64,000 bases of DNA, from NCBI RefSeq assembly GCF_000420825.1, contig NZ_ATVR01000003.1, forward strand, positions 62,001 to 126,000, read 5' to 3'. Position numbers and translations under genes: made by a program. A model generated the notes under the pieces. The model was not told the DNA's origin. It searched no databases and saw only the letters and a program-made list of their open reading frames with translations. This stretch comes from Butyrivibrio sp. AE2015 (lineage in GTDB: Bacteria; Bacillota; Clostridia; Lachnospirales; Lachnospiraceae). Positions 17,497 through 27,053 of this stretch are shown piece after piece (the first letter of the stretch is position 1; each line of letters opens with the position of its first letter).

Positions 17497-19290
17497 ATGA
17501 GTAATACGAAAAAGGTAAGCCTGCTTGCCAAGATAAATTACATATTTGATAAAAAACAAAAGGGACAGCTATTCATACTAGCTGTCCTTATACTGATTGG
17601 GGGTGTTGTTGAGACTTTAGGTGTCTCAATGATGATCCCGGTTATTTCAGTTATATTAAAACCTGAGTCTCTTCACAGACAGATAGAAAAACGTGAGATA
17701 CTCCAGAATATCGTGAATGCACTGGGCCTTAATACTGACCTTAAGCTCGCCAGTGCACTTCTTATTTCACTTATTTTCCTGTTTATATTTAAAAATCTGT
17801 ATCTGCTTTTCCTTGTTTACAAGCAGAACACATTCATTTCAAGAGCCAGAAATGACATGATAAGCAGGGTAATGAGAGAATTCTTAAATAGACCCTATGA
17901 AGATTACCTTGGTGCGGATATTCCGACAGTATTTAGAATAACTGACAGTGATATTCCAAAGACATTTACTCTGATGCTTTCTCTTTTGTCACTTTCAACA
18001 GAGATGGTAGTTTCAATCTGCCTTGGAATCGTGCTTTTGGCAGTAAACTGGCAGATGACAGTGCTTATCCTTGTGGTTTTGGTGATACTTACACTTATCA
18101 TTACCAAGATTTTGAAACCAAGGCTTAACACAATCGGAAGGAAGAATCAGGAAACACAGTCAAGGATCGCCAAGTGGAGAATCCAGGCAATCTATGGACT
18201 TAAGGATGTAAAAGTATTAAACAGGCAGGATTTCTTTATCCGAAACTATTACGAGTCAGGCAGGATCGGGGCTGATATCGACAGAAATTATATTGTTCTG
18301 AACAATATCCCAAGGCTCCTTATTGAGACTGTTTTCATATCAGTAGTTCTTTTGTATGTGCTTATCTATCTTGTAAATGGCGGCGATGCGAAAGCACTTC
18401 TTCCGCAGATCACAGCCTTTGGTATGGCAGCCATCAGGATCATGCCATCAGCAAACAGAATTAACACATACCTTACTCAGATAGCTTACAACCAGTACAG
18501 TCTGGACTTTGTTTATAACAACCTCACAGAATCCATGAAAATGGAAAAAGAGATGCGTGCAGAGAGAGCCAAGGTTGCAGGACCTGCCCTTCATCTGGAA
18601 AAAGAGATTGAGCTTAAAGATATAACATTCCATTATCCTGATTCCGAAGACAATATCTTTACTGATGCTAACATGATGGTTCCAAGAGGAAAGTCAGTTG
18701 GTATCATTGGACCTTCAGGTGCCGGTAAATCTACAATTGTAGATATTCTGCTCGGACTTTTGCACGTTAAAAGCGGCGAGATCCTCTGCGATGGCAGCAA
18801 TATCTTTAGTAACTACGAGTCATGGCTTGCGCAGATTGGTTATATTCCACAGTCTATCTACCTTGTGGATGAGTCCATCAGAGATAACATAGCATTTGGT
18901 ATTGATGCTGATAAGATAAATGACGACAGAATCTGGGAAGTTTGCGAAGAGGCCCAGCTTGCTGACTTTATCAGGACTCTTCCCGAAGGCCTTGATACAA
19001 GGATTGGTGACAGAGGTGTCAGACTTTCCGGTGGTCAGAGGCAGCGTATCGGTATTGCAAGAGCTCTTTATCACAACCCTGAGATCCTTGTATTTGATGA
19101 AGCTACCAGTGCTCTTGACAATGAGACAGAAGCAGCAGTTATGGAAGCCATCAACAGTTTCCACGGCAAGAAGACAATGATCATCATTGCTCACAGACTT
19201 AACACCATTGCTAACTGCGATATTATCTACGAAGTTAAGGATGAGAAGATAAAAGAGACAACACTTGAAGGTAGGACCATCATTCAGTAA
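17497..19290 (+). CDS. ABC transporter, fused permease and ATPase (lipid/glycan exporter type)
   Basis: A 597-residue ABC half-transporter. The first 330 residues hold about six membrane helices. The nucleotide-binding domain follows with Walker A GPSGAGKST (about residues 405-413), signature LSGGQRQR (about 509-516) and Walker B ILVFDEATSALD (about 529-540). The layout is that of MsbA, PglK and related flippases of lipid-linked oligosaccharides, which act as homodimers. Its place between glycosyltransferases suggests flipping of a lipid-linked glycan. A Wzx flippase is encoded separately at 28051, so the locus may serve two products or the ABC protein may move a different lipid. The start has AGGA upstream. 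Confidence 0.88.
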   Translation: MSNTKKVSLLAKINYIFDKKQKGQLFILAVLILIGGVVETLGVSMMIPVISVILKPESLHRQIEKREILQNIVNALGLNTDLKLASALLISLIFLFIFKNLYLLFLVYKQNTFISRARNDMISRVMREFLNRPYEDYLGADIPTVFRITDSDIPKTFTLMLSLLSLSTEMVVSICLGIVLLAVNWQMTVLILVVLVILTLIITKILKPRLNTIGRKNQETQSRIAKWRIQAIYGLKDVKVLNRQDFFIRNYYESGRIGADIDRNYIVLNNIPRLLIETVFISVVLLYVLIYLVNGGDAKALLPQITAFGMAAIRIMPSANRINTYLTQIAYNQYSLDFVYNNLTESMKMEKEMRAERAKVAGPALHLEKEIELKDITFHYPDSEDNIFTDANMMVPRGKSVGIIGPSGAGKSTIVDILLGLLHVKSGEILCDGSNIFSNYESWLAQIGYIPQSIYLVDESIRDNIAFGIDADKINDDRIWEVCEEAQLADFIRTLPEGLDTRIGDRGVRLSGGQRQRIGIARALYHNPEILVFDEATSALDNETEAAVMEAINSFHGKKTMIIIAHRLNTIANCDIIYEVKDEKIKETTLEGRTIIQ

Positions 19291-19360
19291 TGTGATGTTT
19301 TGCCCTTGAATAATACATAAGATCTGGCAATCAGCCTGTAATCTTATGATTGGAGTTTAT

Positions 19361-20404
19361 ATGATAGGAACAGAGTTTATACCGGGGTATGGTCTCGGCA
19401 ATCAGTTGTTTTTTTATATAGTCACTCGATGTATGGCGCTTGATAAAGGCGTGGAATATGGATTCATAAATCCCGGTCAGGTGGGAAACGTGGCCCAGTC
19501 CCATCAAGGCATGTATTTCATGGATATCGACATGGGAAAAGAAATCCCTATGGCCGACAAGGACAAATTCACGATTTTTACTGAGCAGGACGATCGCCTG
19601 TACATGGGCAATTCCAAGCATGACATGGCAAATGGCTGCTATATAAGTGGGCCGGATCCAAAGCTCTTTGAAATTGAAGACAATACTTTGATCTATGGTA
19701 ATCTCCAGGATCAGAGCTACTTTGAAAAATACAGAGATCAGATCAGGGACTGGCTCAAGGTTAAACCTGAGTATGAATCCTATGAGTACACAGCGAATGA
19801 CCTGTGCATCATAAACATCCGCGGCGGTGAGTATACCAATCACCCGGAGCTCTACCTTGACAGAAAGTACTTTTTAAATGCGATAAAAAATATGAAGAAG
19901 ATCAATCCTGCCATGAGATTCATGGTGGTGACTGAGGATGAAGAGGCAGCAAGGAAGATTCTTCCGGAATATGAGTGCCATCATTTTGACATGGGAAAAG
20001 ATTATGTGACAGTAAAGAATGCCAGATATCTTATTCTTTCCAATTCATCTTTTTCAATTATGCCTGTAATGTCAAGCACTGAGCTTAAATACGCAATTGC
20101 GCCCAAGTATTGGGCAAGGCACAATATATCAGATGGTTTCTGGTCTTCAGAACAGAATATCTACACCTTTTTGCACTATCAGGACAAAAAGGGAAGGATA
20201 TTTGAGGCAGATGAGTGCAGAAGAGAGCTTGAAGAGTATAAAAAGAAATCAGCTCTTTATGCACGAAGGAATCAAAGGCCGGGTAAGCTAAGGCTCTTTT
20301 GCCAGGTGATCCGCAGGAAATGCCTCTATGGCTTGTTCTATGCAAAGAAGATTTTGAGAAGCCTTGAAAAGCGTGTAGGAATTATCAAGAGATTTCAGTA
20401 TTGA
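19361..20404 (+). CDS. GT11-like glycosyltransferase (divergent)
   Basis: A 347-residue protein with a weak form of the GT11 layout: GYGLGNQLFFYIVTRCMA at the N-terminus, NIRGGEYTNHPELYL near residues 151-165 in the place of H-x-R-R-G-D-Y, and LILSNSSFSIMPVM near residue 225. The first Arg of the motif is kept, but the His is Asn and the second Arg is Gly. It may therefore use a different donor. The start at 19361 is chosen because TGGAG lies five bases upstream; the ATG at 19346 has no ribosome site. The C-terminal 60 residues are very basic, which could help membrane association. Confidence 0.75.
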   Translation: MIGTEFIPGYGLGNQLFFYIVTRCMALDKGVEYGFINPGQVGNVAQSHQGMYFMDIDMGKEIPMADKDKFTIFTEQDDRLYMGNSKHDMANGCYISGPDPKLFEIEDNTLIYGNLQDQSYFEKYRDQIRDWLKVKPEYESYEYTANDLCIINIRGGEYTNHPELYLDRKYFLNAIKNMKKINPAMRFMVVTEDEEAARKILPEYECHHFDMGKDYVTVKNARYLILSNSSFSIMPVMSSTELKYAIAPKYWARHNISDGFWSSEQNIYTFLHYQDKKGRIFEADECRRELEEYKKKSALYARRNQRPGKLRLFCQVIRRKCLYGLFYAKKILRSLEKRVGIIKRFQY

Positions 20405-20454
20405 TAATAATTCTCAGCTATACGTTTGTATATCAAATATATTAGAGGAATAAA

Positions 20455-21216
20455 ATGGAGAAAAAATTAAAGCTCCCGCAGGTTACGCTCTGTGCCATGA
20501 CCAGTGTCAACGTTTATGAGACTGTGCAGGCCATGAAGTACAGCATGAGGGAGATTGAGTTTGGAGATGCGGTTCTTATTTCAGATAAAAGACCTTTTTA
20601 TCTGCCAAAGAACATCAGATTCAGTTACACCTCCAAGCTCGACAGTATCGATAAATTTAATTACAAGATGGTCTATGAACTCAAGGATCACATAAATACA
20701 GACTTCTGTATGGTGGTCCACGCTGACGGATTTGTTATTCATCCTGAAAACTGGCGCGACGAGTTCCTTGAGTACGACTATATTGGCTCTCCCTGGCCGC
20801 TTCCTAAAAATGATTACGCCTACAGAGATTCAAAGGGCGAAATCTGTAGAGTGGGAAACAGCGTATCTATCAGGTCAAAGAGACTTTTGGAATATCCTAC
20901 AGCCCATAATCTTAAGTGGGAAAAGGTTTACGATGGATTTTATAACGAGGATATTTTCCTTTGCTGTTACCATAAAAATGCCATGGAAGCCGAAGGCATG
21001 AAGTGGGCACCTATCGAAGTTGCAGTGCAGTTTGGAAGGGAGCATCCACTTCCTGAAAACAAGGGAATAGAGCCATTTGCATTCCATAAATGGTGGGGTG
21101 AGAATTCGGAGTATCCCAGATTCTACAGCCCAAAAAAGAGATTCAAAATGGCAGTAAGACCGCTTCTTTTCTGGAGAAGAAGTAAAAAGTGGAAAGAGGA
21201 GCATGGCATAGAATGA
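20455..21216 (+). CDS. DUF5672-family putative glycosyltransferase
   Basis: A 253-residue protein that fits the DUF5672 family, found widely in glycan clusters and thought to have a GT-A fold. Features seen are LPQVTLCAMTSVNVYETVQA at the start, HADGFVIHPENW (about residues 89-100) in the place of a DxD motif, EYDYIGSPWP (about 105-115), and GNSVSIRSKRLLE (about 138-150). The C-terminus is strongly basic. AGAGGA precedes the ATG at a good distance. Function has not been shown for the family as far as I know; transfer of a sugar in the same pathway is inferred from structure-type motifs and context. Confidence 0.78.
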   Translation: MEKKLKLPQVTLCAMTSVNVYETVQAMKYSMREIEFGDAVLISDKRPFYLPKNIRFSYTSKLDSIDKFNYKMVYELKDHINTDFCMVVHADGFVIHPENWRDEFLEYDYIGSPWPLPKNDYAYRDSKGEICRVGNSVSIRSKRLLEYPTAHNLKWEKVYDGFYNEDIFLCCYHKNAMEAEGMKWAPIEVAVQFGREHPLPENKGIEPFAFHKWWGENSEYPRFYSPKKRFKMAVRPLLFWRRSKKWKEEHGIE

Positions 21217-22265
21217 TCTTTTCAGTTATAGTTCCGGTTCATAACGCAGAAAAGTACATAAAAGAATTGATGGATTGCATTATCCCTCAGCTTGGTAAGA
21301 GCGGAATGGATGCGGAGCTTATCCTGATAGAGAACGGATCAACGGATAATTCTCCTGCGATCTGTGATGAGTATGCAGCGGGTAATCCATTTGTTTTTTG
21401 CTATCACTATGGAAAGATCGGGGCATACGCTGCCCGCAAGGAAGGCATAAAAAAGTCCATGGGCCAATGGCTCATTTTTGTTGATGCGGACGATATTTTG
21501 GTGGATACCGCGATTGAGGATATATGTAGAGGGCTTACCGACGCTTCTATAGCTCACAGGCCCCTGGATATTATTTTGTATAACGCAGCTACAAGCAGTA
21601 ATCCGTCCAAGAGAAAGTTCAACTTTCCTTTTGAAGAAAATAAGGTTTATCATGGAGCTTCCAAGGACTCTTTTTACAAGGTTATGTGTGAGGGTGACTC
21701 CCTTAACGCTATGTGGAACAAGTGTGTAAAGAGAGAGCTTGCGATTGAAGTCCTGCTTGATGACAGGGATATGTTTCTTAATTATGGCGAGGATCTTTTG
21801 CAGACCGCTGCTTTTTTGGATAAAGCCAGAGGAATCGTTTATCTTGATAAGATTCTCTACATCTACAGACCAAACGAAAAGGGACTTACAGGCGGTTATC
21901 ACATTGAATATCTCCCCAATCAGGAGACAGCCTGGAATAAGTTTGACAGCTACGTAAAAAAATGGGGTGGCGAGCGTTTTGTTACTACAGTGGACAGAAG
22001 AAAGTCTTTGACTTGTAGCATTGCAATAGCCAAGCTCATTTATTCAGATCAGCCCATTTCTGTAAAGATGTCAGAGCTTTCAAATATATTTAACAGTGAA
22101 TTTTACAAAAGATATAGCCAGATGCCGCTTCCTGACTGGGCTCCGGATGAGAGCAAGGATGTGCACAGACTTCAGATATCAAAAGGGGCGATGCAAAAGC
22201 TCTTTTTATCGGGAGTAAAATACAGTGCAAAGTCAGTGGCAAAGCGCGCGATAAAAAGGAAATGA
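21213..22265 (+). CDS. GT2-family glycosyltransferase
   Basis: A 350-residue inverting GT-A transferase. It opens MIFSVIVPVHNAEKYI, the standard GT2 start, and has ENGSTDNSP near residue 36 and FVDADDI near residues 89-95, where the DxD motif binds the metal and nucleotide sugar. The start chosen overlaps the stop of the preceding gene (ATGA); an ATG at 21189 would add eight residues outside the fold. A GGAG-containing purine stretch lies 11 bases upstream. The protein has no membrane segments. It belongs to the group that adds single sugars to lipid-linked intermediates. Confidence 0.9.
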   Translation: MIFSVIVPVHNAEKYIKELMDCIIPQLGKSGMDAELILIENGSTDNSPAICDEYAAGNPFVFCYHYGKIGAYAARKEGIKKSMGQWLIFVDADDILVDTAIEDICRGLTDASIAHRPLDIILYNAATSSNPSKRKFNFPFEENKVYHGASKDSFYKVMCEGDSLNAMWNKCVKRELAIEVLLDDRDMFLNYGEDLLQTAAFLDKARGIVYLDKILYIYRPNEKGLTGGYHIEYLPNQETAWNKFDSYVKKWGGERFVTTVDRRKSLTCSIAIAKLIYSDQPISVKMSELSNIFNSEFYKRYSQMPLPDWAPDESKDVHRLQISKGAMQKLFLSGVKYSAKSVAKRAIKRK

Positions 22266-22268
22266 CCC

Positions 22269-23225
22269 ATGGTTTACGATTTAATACCTTTTTTTAACGA
22301 AATAGATATATTAAAGCTCAGGCTCGGGATCCTTGACCCATATGTGGACAAGTTCATAATTGAGGAAGCTACTACGACTTTCTCCGGGGAGCCAAAAGAG
22401 CTGTGTTTTGAGAAAAATAAAGATCTGTTCAAGGAATACCTCGATAAGATAATCTACATTGTTGTGGATGAGGACAAAGACTTCAAGGTGACCCACGAGA
22501 GGGATTACTTCCAGAAAAATCACTTAAAACAGGGACTTGAGGAGATTGGAGCAACGGCGGATGATGTGATCATCTTTGGTGATGCCGATGAGATCCCAAA
22601 TCCTCTTGTGTTAAAAGATATTGTGGATAACTTCGACAATACAAAAGTTTACCACCTGGCCCAGAGGAATTTTTATGTTTACATGAATAATGAGGAAAAG
22701 TCCGGAACACTTATGTCTATAACCGGCGAATTTCCTGATGTTCCACAGGCTGATAGAAAATGGCTTGGAACCAAGATAACTTCCATAAACAACATTCCAA
22801 GGGAAGGAATCGTAAGACTCAGAGACCTTGTTTCTGTGTGCGATAAGCGCTCAGTTCGTGTACCAAATGGTGGATGGCACTTTGGATATATGGGCGGACA
22901 TGTGGAAAAAGACCCGACCAAGAGAATCGGCGTCAAGGTAAAAGCCGCAGCTCACCAGGAGTACAACGACAGGGAAGTTTTGAAAGAAACCATGGATCAT
23001 CTCATCCTTGGACACGATATCTTTGGAAGAAATGCTCATTTTGAGAGATGCGAGATCGATGAGAGTTATCCACAGTACTTGAGGGAACACATCGCAGAGT
23101 ACAGTCATCTTGTAATGCCAAAAGTAACAGCGTTTTCAAAATGCTATCACTACGTAGATATTACTGCAGGAAGATTCTGCAGGAAAGCCTATTACAAGGT
23201 GATGAGGATGCTGAAAAATAAATGA
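22269..23225 (+). CDS. GT17-family glycosyltransferase
   Basis: A 318-residue protein of the GT17 type, named from the eukaryotic beta-1,4-mannosyl-glycoprotein N-acetylglucosaminyltransferase (MGAT3) but also found in bacterial glycan loci. It opens with MVYDLIPFFNEIDILKLRL, then has KFIIEEATTTFSG near residue 36 and the acidic motif IFGDADEIPNP near residues 103-113. GWHFGYMGG near residue 200 is also typical. AAAGGA lies 8 bases before the ATG. A bacterial member would most likely add N-acetylglucosamine or a related sugar; the exact acceptor is unknown. It forms a run with DUF5672 and GT2 genes with almost no spacing. Confidence 0.85.
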   Translation: MVYDLIPFFNEIDILKLRLGILDPYVDKFIIEEATTTFSGEPKELCFEKNKDLFKEYLDKIIYIVVDEDKDFKVTHERDYFQKNHLKQGLEEIGATADDVIIFGDADEIPNPLVLKDIVDNFDNTKVYHLAQRNFYVYMNNEEKSGTLMSITGEFPDVPQADRKWLGTKITSINNIPREGIVRLRDLVSVCDKRSVRVPNGGWHFGYMGGHVEKDPTKRIGVKVKAAAHQEYNDREVLKETMDHLILGHDIFGRNAHFERCEIDESYPQYLREHIAEYSHLVMPKVTAFSKCYHYVDITAGRFCRKAYYKVMRMLKNK

Positions 23226-23268
23226 TCATTGAATGGATTAATGCCAAAGAGAGTAATGATCATTGAAT
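23221..23268. repeat. Pair of 14-bp direct repeats after GT17 gene
   Basis: AATGATCATTGAAT occurs at 23221-23234 and again at 23255-23268. Each copy contains the 10-base palindrome AATGATCATT. The first copy covers the TGA stop codon of the GT17 gene. The most economical reading is a local duplication of the gene end; a pair of binding sites for a dimeric regulator is possible. Confidence 0.55.
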
Positions 23269-23345
23269 AGATATATGTTAATGAAGTAAATGTTGATTTC
23301 ATGAATACATGGTTGGTAATCTAAAGTGAAATAGAGGAACTGATA

Positions 23346-24752
23346 ATGCCTGAGAAAAAGAACAAAAGACTTTTCATAGGACTTGTGATTACAGCATTCT
23401 TAATGATTGCTGTCTATGAGTTTTTAACTCCAAACATGTCTGATGACATCATATATGGCGACACTGTGGCTAAGGCAGGAAACTTTTTTGATCTGTTTAG
23501 TCAGGAATATGAGCATTACATGAACCACAGTGGCAGAAGCGTTGCTCACTTTATTCTCAGAGTATTTCTTTTCATGAAGACAAAGAGCGTGTTCAACGTG
23601 GTTGCGGCAGCAGTTTTTACCGTTTTATCACTTCTTATGTATGAGAATATTGATCACAAGAGAAAATATGACATAAGGCTTTATGGTCTTGTGCTTTTAT
23701 TTTTGTGGTTTTTAGACCCAGCTATGAGCAACACTGTCTTTTGGGAGACAGGTGCCTGCAACTATCTGTTTACAGGGACCATCGCTATTGCCTATTGTAC
23801 ATATTTTAGAAGGCACATGAGACTTGAGAGTGGCAACAGCCTTTCTCTCATGATCAAGATGTTTGTCCTTGGACTTTTGGCAGGCTGGTGCAACGAGAAC
23901 ACATCGGGCGGCGTTATCCTCTTTTGTCTGATCCTGTTTGTGGATAAATGGCTTGCGAATGGCAAAAAATGTGGATTCGTAAAGCCATGGATGATAACAG
24001 GTTTTATTGGAAATCTTATTGGATTTGCGGTTATGATCCTTTCTCCCGGCAATTTTGGAAGGGCGGAAGTTGCTGAGGAAGAGCACACAGGTCTTTTAGC
24101 CATAATGGCGAGGTTTTTGAAGATAGTTATCAACATAAGAGATAACTATTTCATTCTAGTGGCTGCTTTCGTAGTTCTTTTGATCTTCATTTACTACATG
24201 TCAGCAGATAAAAAGAAATTCCTTGAGACCACAAAGTACATGAGAATGCTGGGCTTTGTGGCTCTTATGACAGCTTTTTCACTTATTGCTGTTCCTTCAT
24301 CACAGATAAGAACCTACTACGGTGCAAGTCTTTTCCTGATGATGGCGGTACTTAACGGTATAGGAATTGTGGCTAATACACATGTTATGTCAGGAAGCGC
24401 ATCGGACAGAGAGGGCGGCCTTTCATATACGATGCTGCAGACAGCAGTAACTTCACTTGTGGCAGTTTGGGCAATTGTGCTTGCTTTCACTTATATCGAG
24501 CAGGGAGCAAACCTCGCCAGGATCAAAAGAGAAATGGATGAGCGTGATGCCTACGTTTGGCAGCAGGTAGAGGCTGGGGAAGTGGAAATTTGTGTTCCAA
24601 GGCTCAGACCACAGTGGGAAAACAGATTTTCTTTTGCCTATGATTCAGATATTTCTGATGATTGCGATTATTGGATCAATCTATTCTATACAGAGCACTA
24701 TGGAATCGAATGTTTTTGGAGCGTTGATAGAGAGGAATGGACTGCGTACTAA
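23346..24752 (+). CDS. Polytopic membrane protein, DUF6056-like (probable GT-C glycosyltransferase)
   Basis: A 468-residue protein with about ten hydrophobic segments and a short soluble tail. After the first helix it has the segment MSDDIIYGD (about residues 35-43) and HSGRSVAHFILRVFL (about 63-77), which fits the DUF6056 pattern of an acidic pair followed by GR. In GT-C enzymes the acidic residues in the first external loop are catalytic. These proteins usually add side-branch sugars from a lipid-phosphate donor outside the membrane. AGAGGA lies before the ATG. The stop overlaps the start of the next gene (TAATG). Confidence 0.75.
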   Translation: MPEKKNKRLFIGLVITAFLMIAVYEFLTPNMSDDIIYGDTVAKAGNFFDLFSQEYEHYMNHSGRSVAHFILRVFLFMKTKSVFNVVAAAVFTVLSLLMYENIDHKRKYDIRLYGLVLLFLWFLDPAMSNTVFWETGACNYLFTGTIAIAYCTYFRRHMRLESGNSLSLMIKMFVLGLLAGWCNENTSGGVILFCLILFVDKWLANGKKCGFVKPWMITGFIGNLIGFAVMILSPGNFGRAEVAEEEHTGLLAIMARFLKIVINIRDNYFILVAAFVVLLIFIYYMSADKKKFLETTKYMRMLGFVALMTAFSLIAVPSSQIRTYYGASLFLMMAVLNGIGIVANTHVMSGSASDREGGLSYTMLQTAVTSLVAVWAIVLAFTYIEQGANLARIKREMDERDAYVWQQVEAGEVEICVPRLRPQWENRFSFAYDSDISDDCDYWINLFYTEHYGIECFWSVDREEWTAY

Positions 24753-25732
24753 TGGAAAAAAAGGTAAGCATAATAATTCCGGTTTATCAGGCAGCCAAAT
24801 ACCTTGAAAGGTGCGTAGAATCCTGCCTTGGGCAGAAGGGCATAAATGCCGATGAGCTGGAAATAATCCTGGTCGATGATGGCTCAACAGATGGCAGCAG
24901 CGAGCTTGCAGATGAGCTTGAAAAAAGTGCAAACTGTGTAGCTGTTCATACCGGCAACCACGGCGTTTCTCATGCCCGCAATCTGGGAATTGAGAAGGCG
25001 ACAGGCAAGTACATCTGCTTTGTAGATGCAGATGACTATGTTGGTGAGAGTTTTGTGACTGATCTTCTTGCTGCTGCGGGTTGTGAGAGTGCAACGCCAG
25101 TAATAATCGATTCCACAGATGCGTATTTGTCGGGACTTAGTATCAGTGGATATCAGTATATTGAGAACTCTATCCTGAATAGGAATACCCACGTTTGGGG
25201 AAAGCTCTTTTTACTTAGTGAGATAAGAGACAATCACGTCACCTTCAAAGAAGGGCTGACTATTGGTGAGGATCTTCTTTTTCTCCTGGATCTAGCTCTT
25301 TTGCAGGGAAAGAAAAAGACAGTGAAGTGCACTGGAACGAGTGGCTATGTTTATGTGGATAACCCTGAAGGCGCTATGAAAAAGGCTTTTAAGGCCAGCT
25401 ACATGGATGAGATCATCTGCTGGAAAGAGGCTGAAGAAAAGCTTCTTGGGGCAAGAGAGTTTCTTTCAGAGTATTCTTTTGTGAGCGTCGCTGTAAGCCA
25501 GATCATGACAGCTCTTTTGGTGGCGGGGAAACTTGCAAGGACGGATGAAGTCGAAAGAGATAAAGATATAGAAACACTTGTTATTTCAAAAGTCAGGGAA
25601 CAGGTCAGCCATGCCCTTAAAGTGAGAGGTGCTTTTGCTGCCCTTGAATTTGGATACAAGATCAAGGTGACTATTTTCAGAATCAATCCGAAGTTTTATC
25701 TTAAACTTTATGGGAATTATAAGAAATATTAA
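24752..25732 (+). CDS. GT2-family glycosyltransferase
   Basis: A 326-residue GT-A fold transferase opening MEKKVSIIIPVYQAAKYLE, with LVDDGSTDGS near residues 40-49, GNHGVSHARN near residue 71 and FVDADDYVG near residues 90-98. The start at 24752 overlaps the stop of the preceding membrane protein gene by one base. An ATG at 24737 is possible but has its purine-rich site directly adjacent, so coupled reinitiation at 24752 is preferred. The last 50 residues are basic and hydrophobic, consistent with peripheral membrane binding. Together with the gene at 21213 it gives at least two GT2 enzymes in this half of the cluster. Confidence 0.9.
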   Translation: MEKKVSIIIPVYQAAKYLERCVESCLGQKGINADELEIILVDDGSTDGSSELADELEKSANCVAVHTGNHGVSHARNLGIEKATGKYICFVDADDYVGESFVTDLLAAAGCESATPVIIDSTDAYLSGLSISGYQYIENSILNRNTHVWGKLFLLSEIRDNHVTFKEGLTIGEDLLFLLDLALLQGKKKTVKCTGTSGYVYVDNPEGAMKKAFKASYMDEIICWKEAEEKLLGAREFLSEYSFVSVAVSQIMTALLVAGKLARTDEVERDKDIETLVISKVREQVSHALKVRGAFAALEFGYKIKVTIFRINPKFYLKLYGNYKKY

Positions 25733-25745
25733 GGAAAGGATTCGC

Positions 25746-26972
25746 ATGAATCTAAACAGACCGATAGTTTTATATTATCATGCCGGCAGCGGAAATCATG
25801 GTTGCGAGGCAATTGCAAACAGCACACTAAAGCTCATTCATAGAAAGAGGATCGAGCAGGGATGCGACATGGAGAACACTCCGATTCCTGTTGTTATTTC
25901 TAACAATGTGGAAGAGGACAGGAAATATTCCCTTGGAGAGCTGGAAAAGCAGGGACTTTGCGTTCTTGCCAATGAAAGGCATATTGATCAGGACTTTTTT
26001 GCCCATGTGATCTACTACGTATGGCGCAAGATAACCGGTGATAAGCAGTCATTCATGAGATACAGATTTAGGGATGGCTACAGGGCCTATGTTCAGGAGC
26101 ATAACAGGTGCGATATTCAGAAACGGGATGAAAAAGCGGATATGAGCATTGCGACAAACAATACTCCCCTTGCGATTTCAATTGGTGGTGACAACTACTG
26201 TTATCCTGAGATGGTTTCAGACCTGATACTTGCTCATGATTATTTCAGAAAAAGAGGCTTTGATACAGTCCTTTGGGGATGCTCCATTGAGCCTGGCTCC
26301 CTTAAGAATGCAGCTCTTTTGCAGGATCTTAAGAACTTCGACAGGATTTATGCAAGAGAGTCCATAACTTACAATGCTCTTTTAAATGCAGGGATCTCTG
26401 CTGATAAGCTTGAACTTAGGAAAGATCCGGCTTTTGAGCTTGAAACAAACGATGTATCAGGGCTTCACGACGGAATCCAGGGAGCAAGCTTGGAGGCTGG
26501 TAATTACATCGGAATAAACTTAAGCCCAATGGTAATTGCCAAGGAGAAGACTCCGGGGATTACTATGGAGAACTACAAGAGATTCATTAAGTATATATTG
26601 GAAAGCACTGATCAGTCAGTCGCCCTGATTCCGCATGTTGTCTGGAGCAGCAGCGATGACAGAAAGCCACTTTCTGAGCTTTTTGAAGCTTTCAGGGATA
26701 GCGGAAGAGTCTTTTTGGTAGAAGATATGCCTGCTTCGGATCTAAAAGGCTATATTTCCGGCTGCAGCTTTTTTGTGGGAGCAAGGACTCACAGCACGAT
26801 TGCCGCTTATTCAAGTGGCGTGCCTACCCTTGTTATTGGCTATTCAGTAAAGAGCCGTGGCATTGCGACAGATCTTTTTGGAAGTTATGAGAATTACTGC
26901 CTTCCGGTGCAGGAACTGTCAGATCCGGATGCGCTGATAAATGGCTATAAATGGGTTATGAGTCATTCATAA
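25746..26972 (+). CDS. Polysaccharide pyruvyl transferase family protein
   Basis: A 408-residue protein of the CsaB/WcaK/PssM-type family, which adds pyruvate from phosphoenolpyruvate to sugars as a ketal. It opens MNLNRPIVLYYHAGSGNHGCEAIAN, where GNHGCEA is the N-terminal signature. GGDNYCYPE (about residues 156-164) and ARTHSTIAAYSSGVPTLVI (about 344-362) are the other conserved blocks, the last with the conserved His. The start at 25746 is set by AAGGAAAGGA five bases upstream; an ATG at 25710 lies inside the previous gene and has no such site. Pyruvyl groups give the polymer negative charge. Confidence 0.85.
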   Translation: MNLNRPIVLYYHAGSGNHGCEAIANSTLKLIHRKRIEQGCDMENTPIPVVISNNVEEDRKYSLGELEKQGLCVLANERHIDQDFFAHVIYYVWRKITGDKQSFMRYRFRDGYRAYVQEHNRCDIQKRDEKADMSIATNNTPLAISIGGDNYCYPEMVSDLILAHDYFRKRGFDTVLWGCSIEPGSLKNAALLQDLKNFDRIYARESITYNALLNAGISADKLELRKDPAFELETNDVSGLHDGIQGASLEAGNYIGINLSPMVIAKEKTPGITMENYKRFIKYILESTDQSVALIPHVVWSSSDDRKPLSELFEAFRDSGRVFLVEDMPASDLKGYISGCSFFVGARTHSTIAAYSSGVPTLVIGYSVKSRGIATDLFGSYENYCLPVQELSDPDALINGYKWVMSHS

Positions 26973-27053
26973 CTGAATCGATAGTTGTGATGATGGATTT
27001 TATGTTTTAAGGTGTTAATAAACAGGGACGAGAAGAAAATTGGGGATGAAAAT

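Noticed and set aside
19331-19843. Open frame of 170 codons on the minus strand
   Set aside because: It is antisense to the GT11-like gene at 19361 and crosses its start region; no coding signal of its own.
23221-23268. Direct repeats as a possible CRISPR remnant
   Set aside because: Only two copies of 14 bases with a 20-base gap, no further units and no cas gene in the window.
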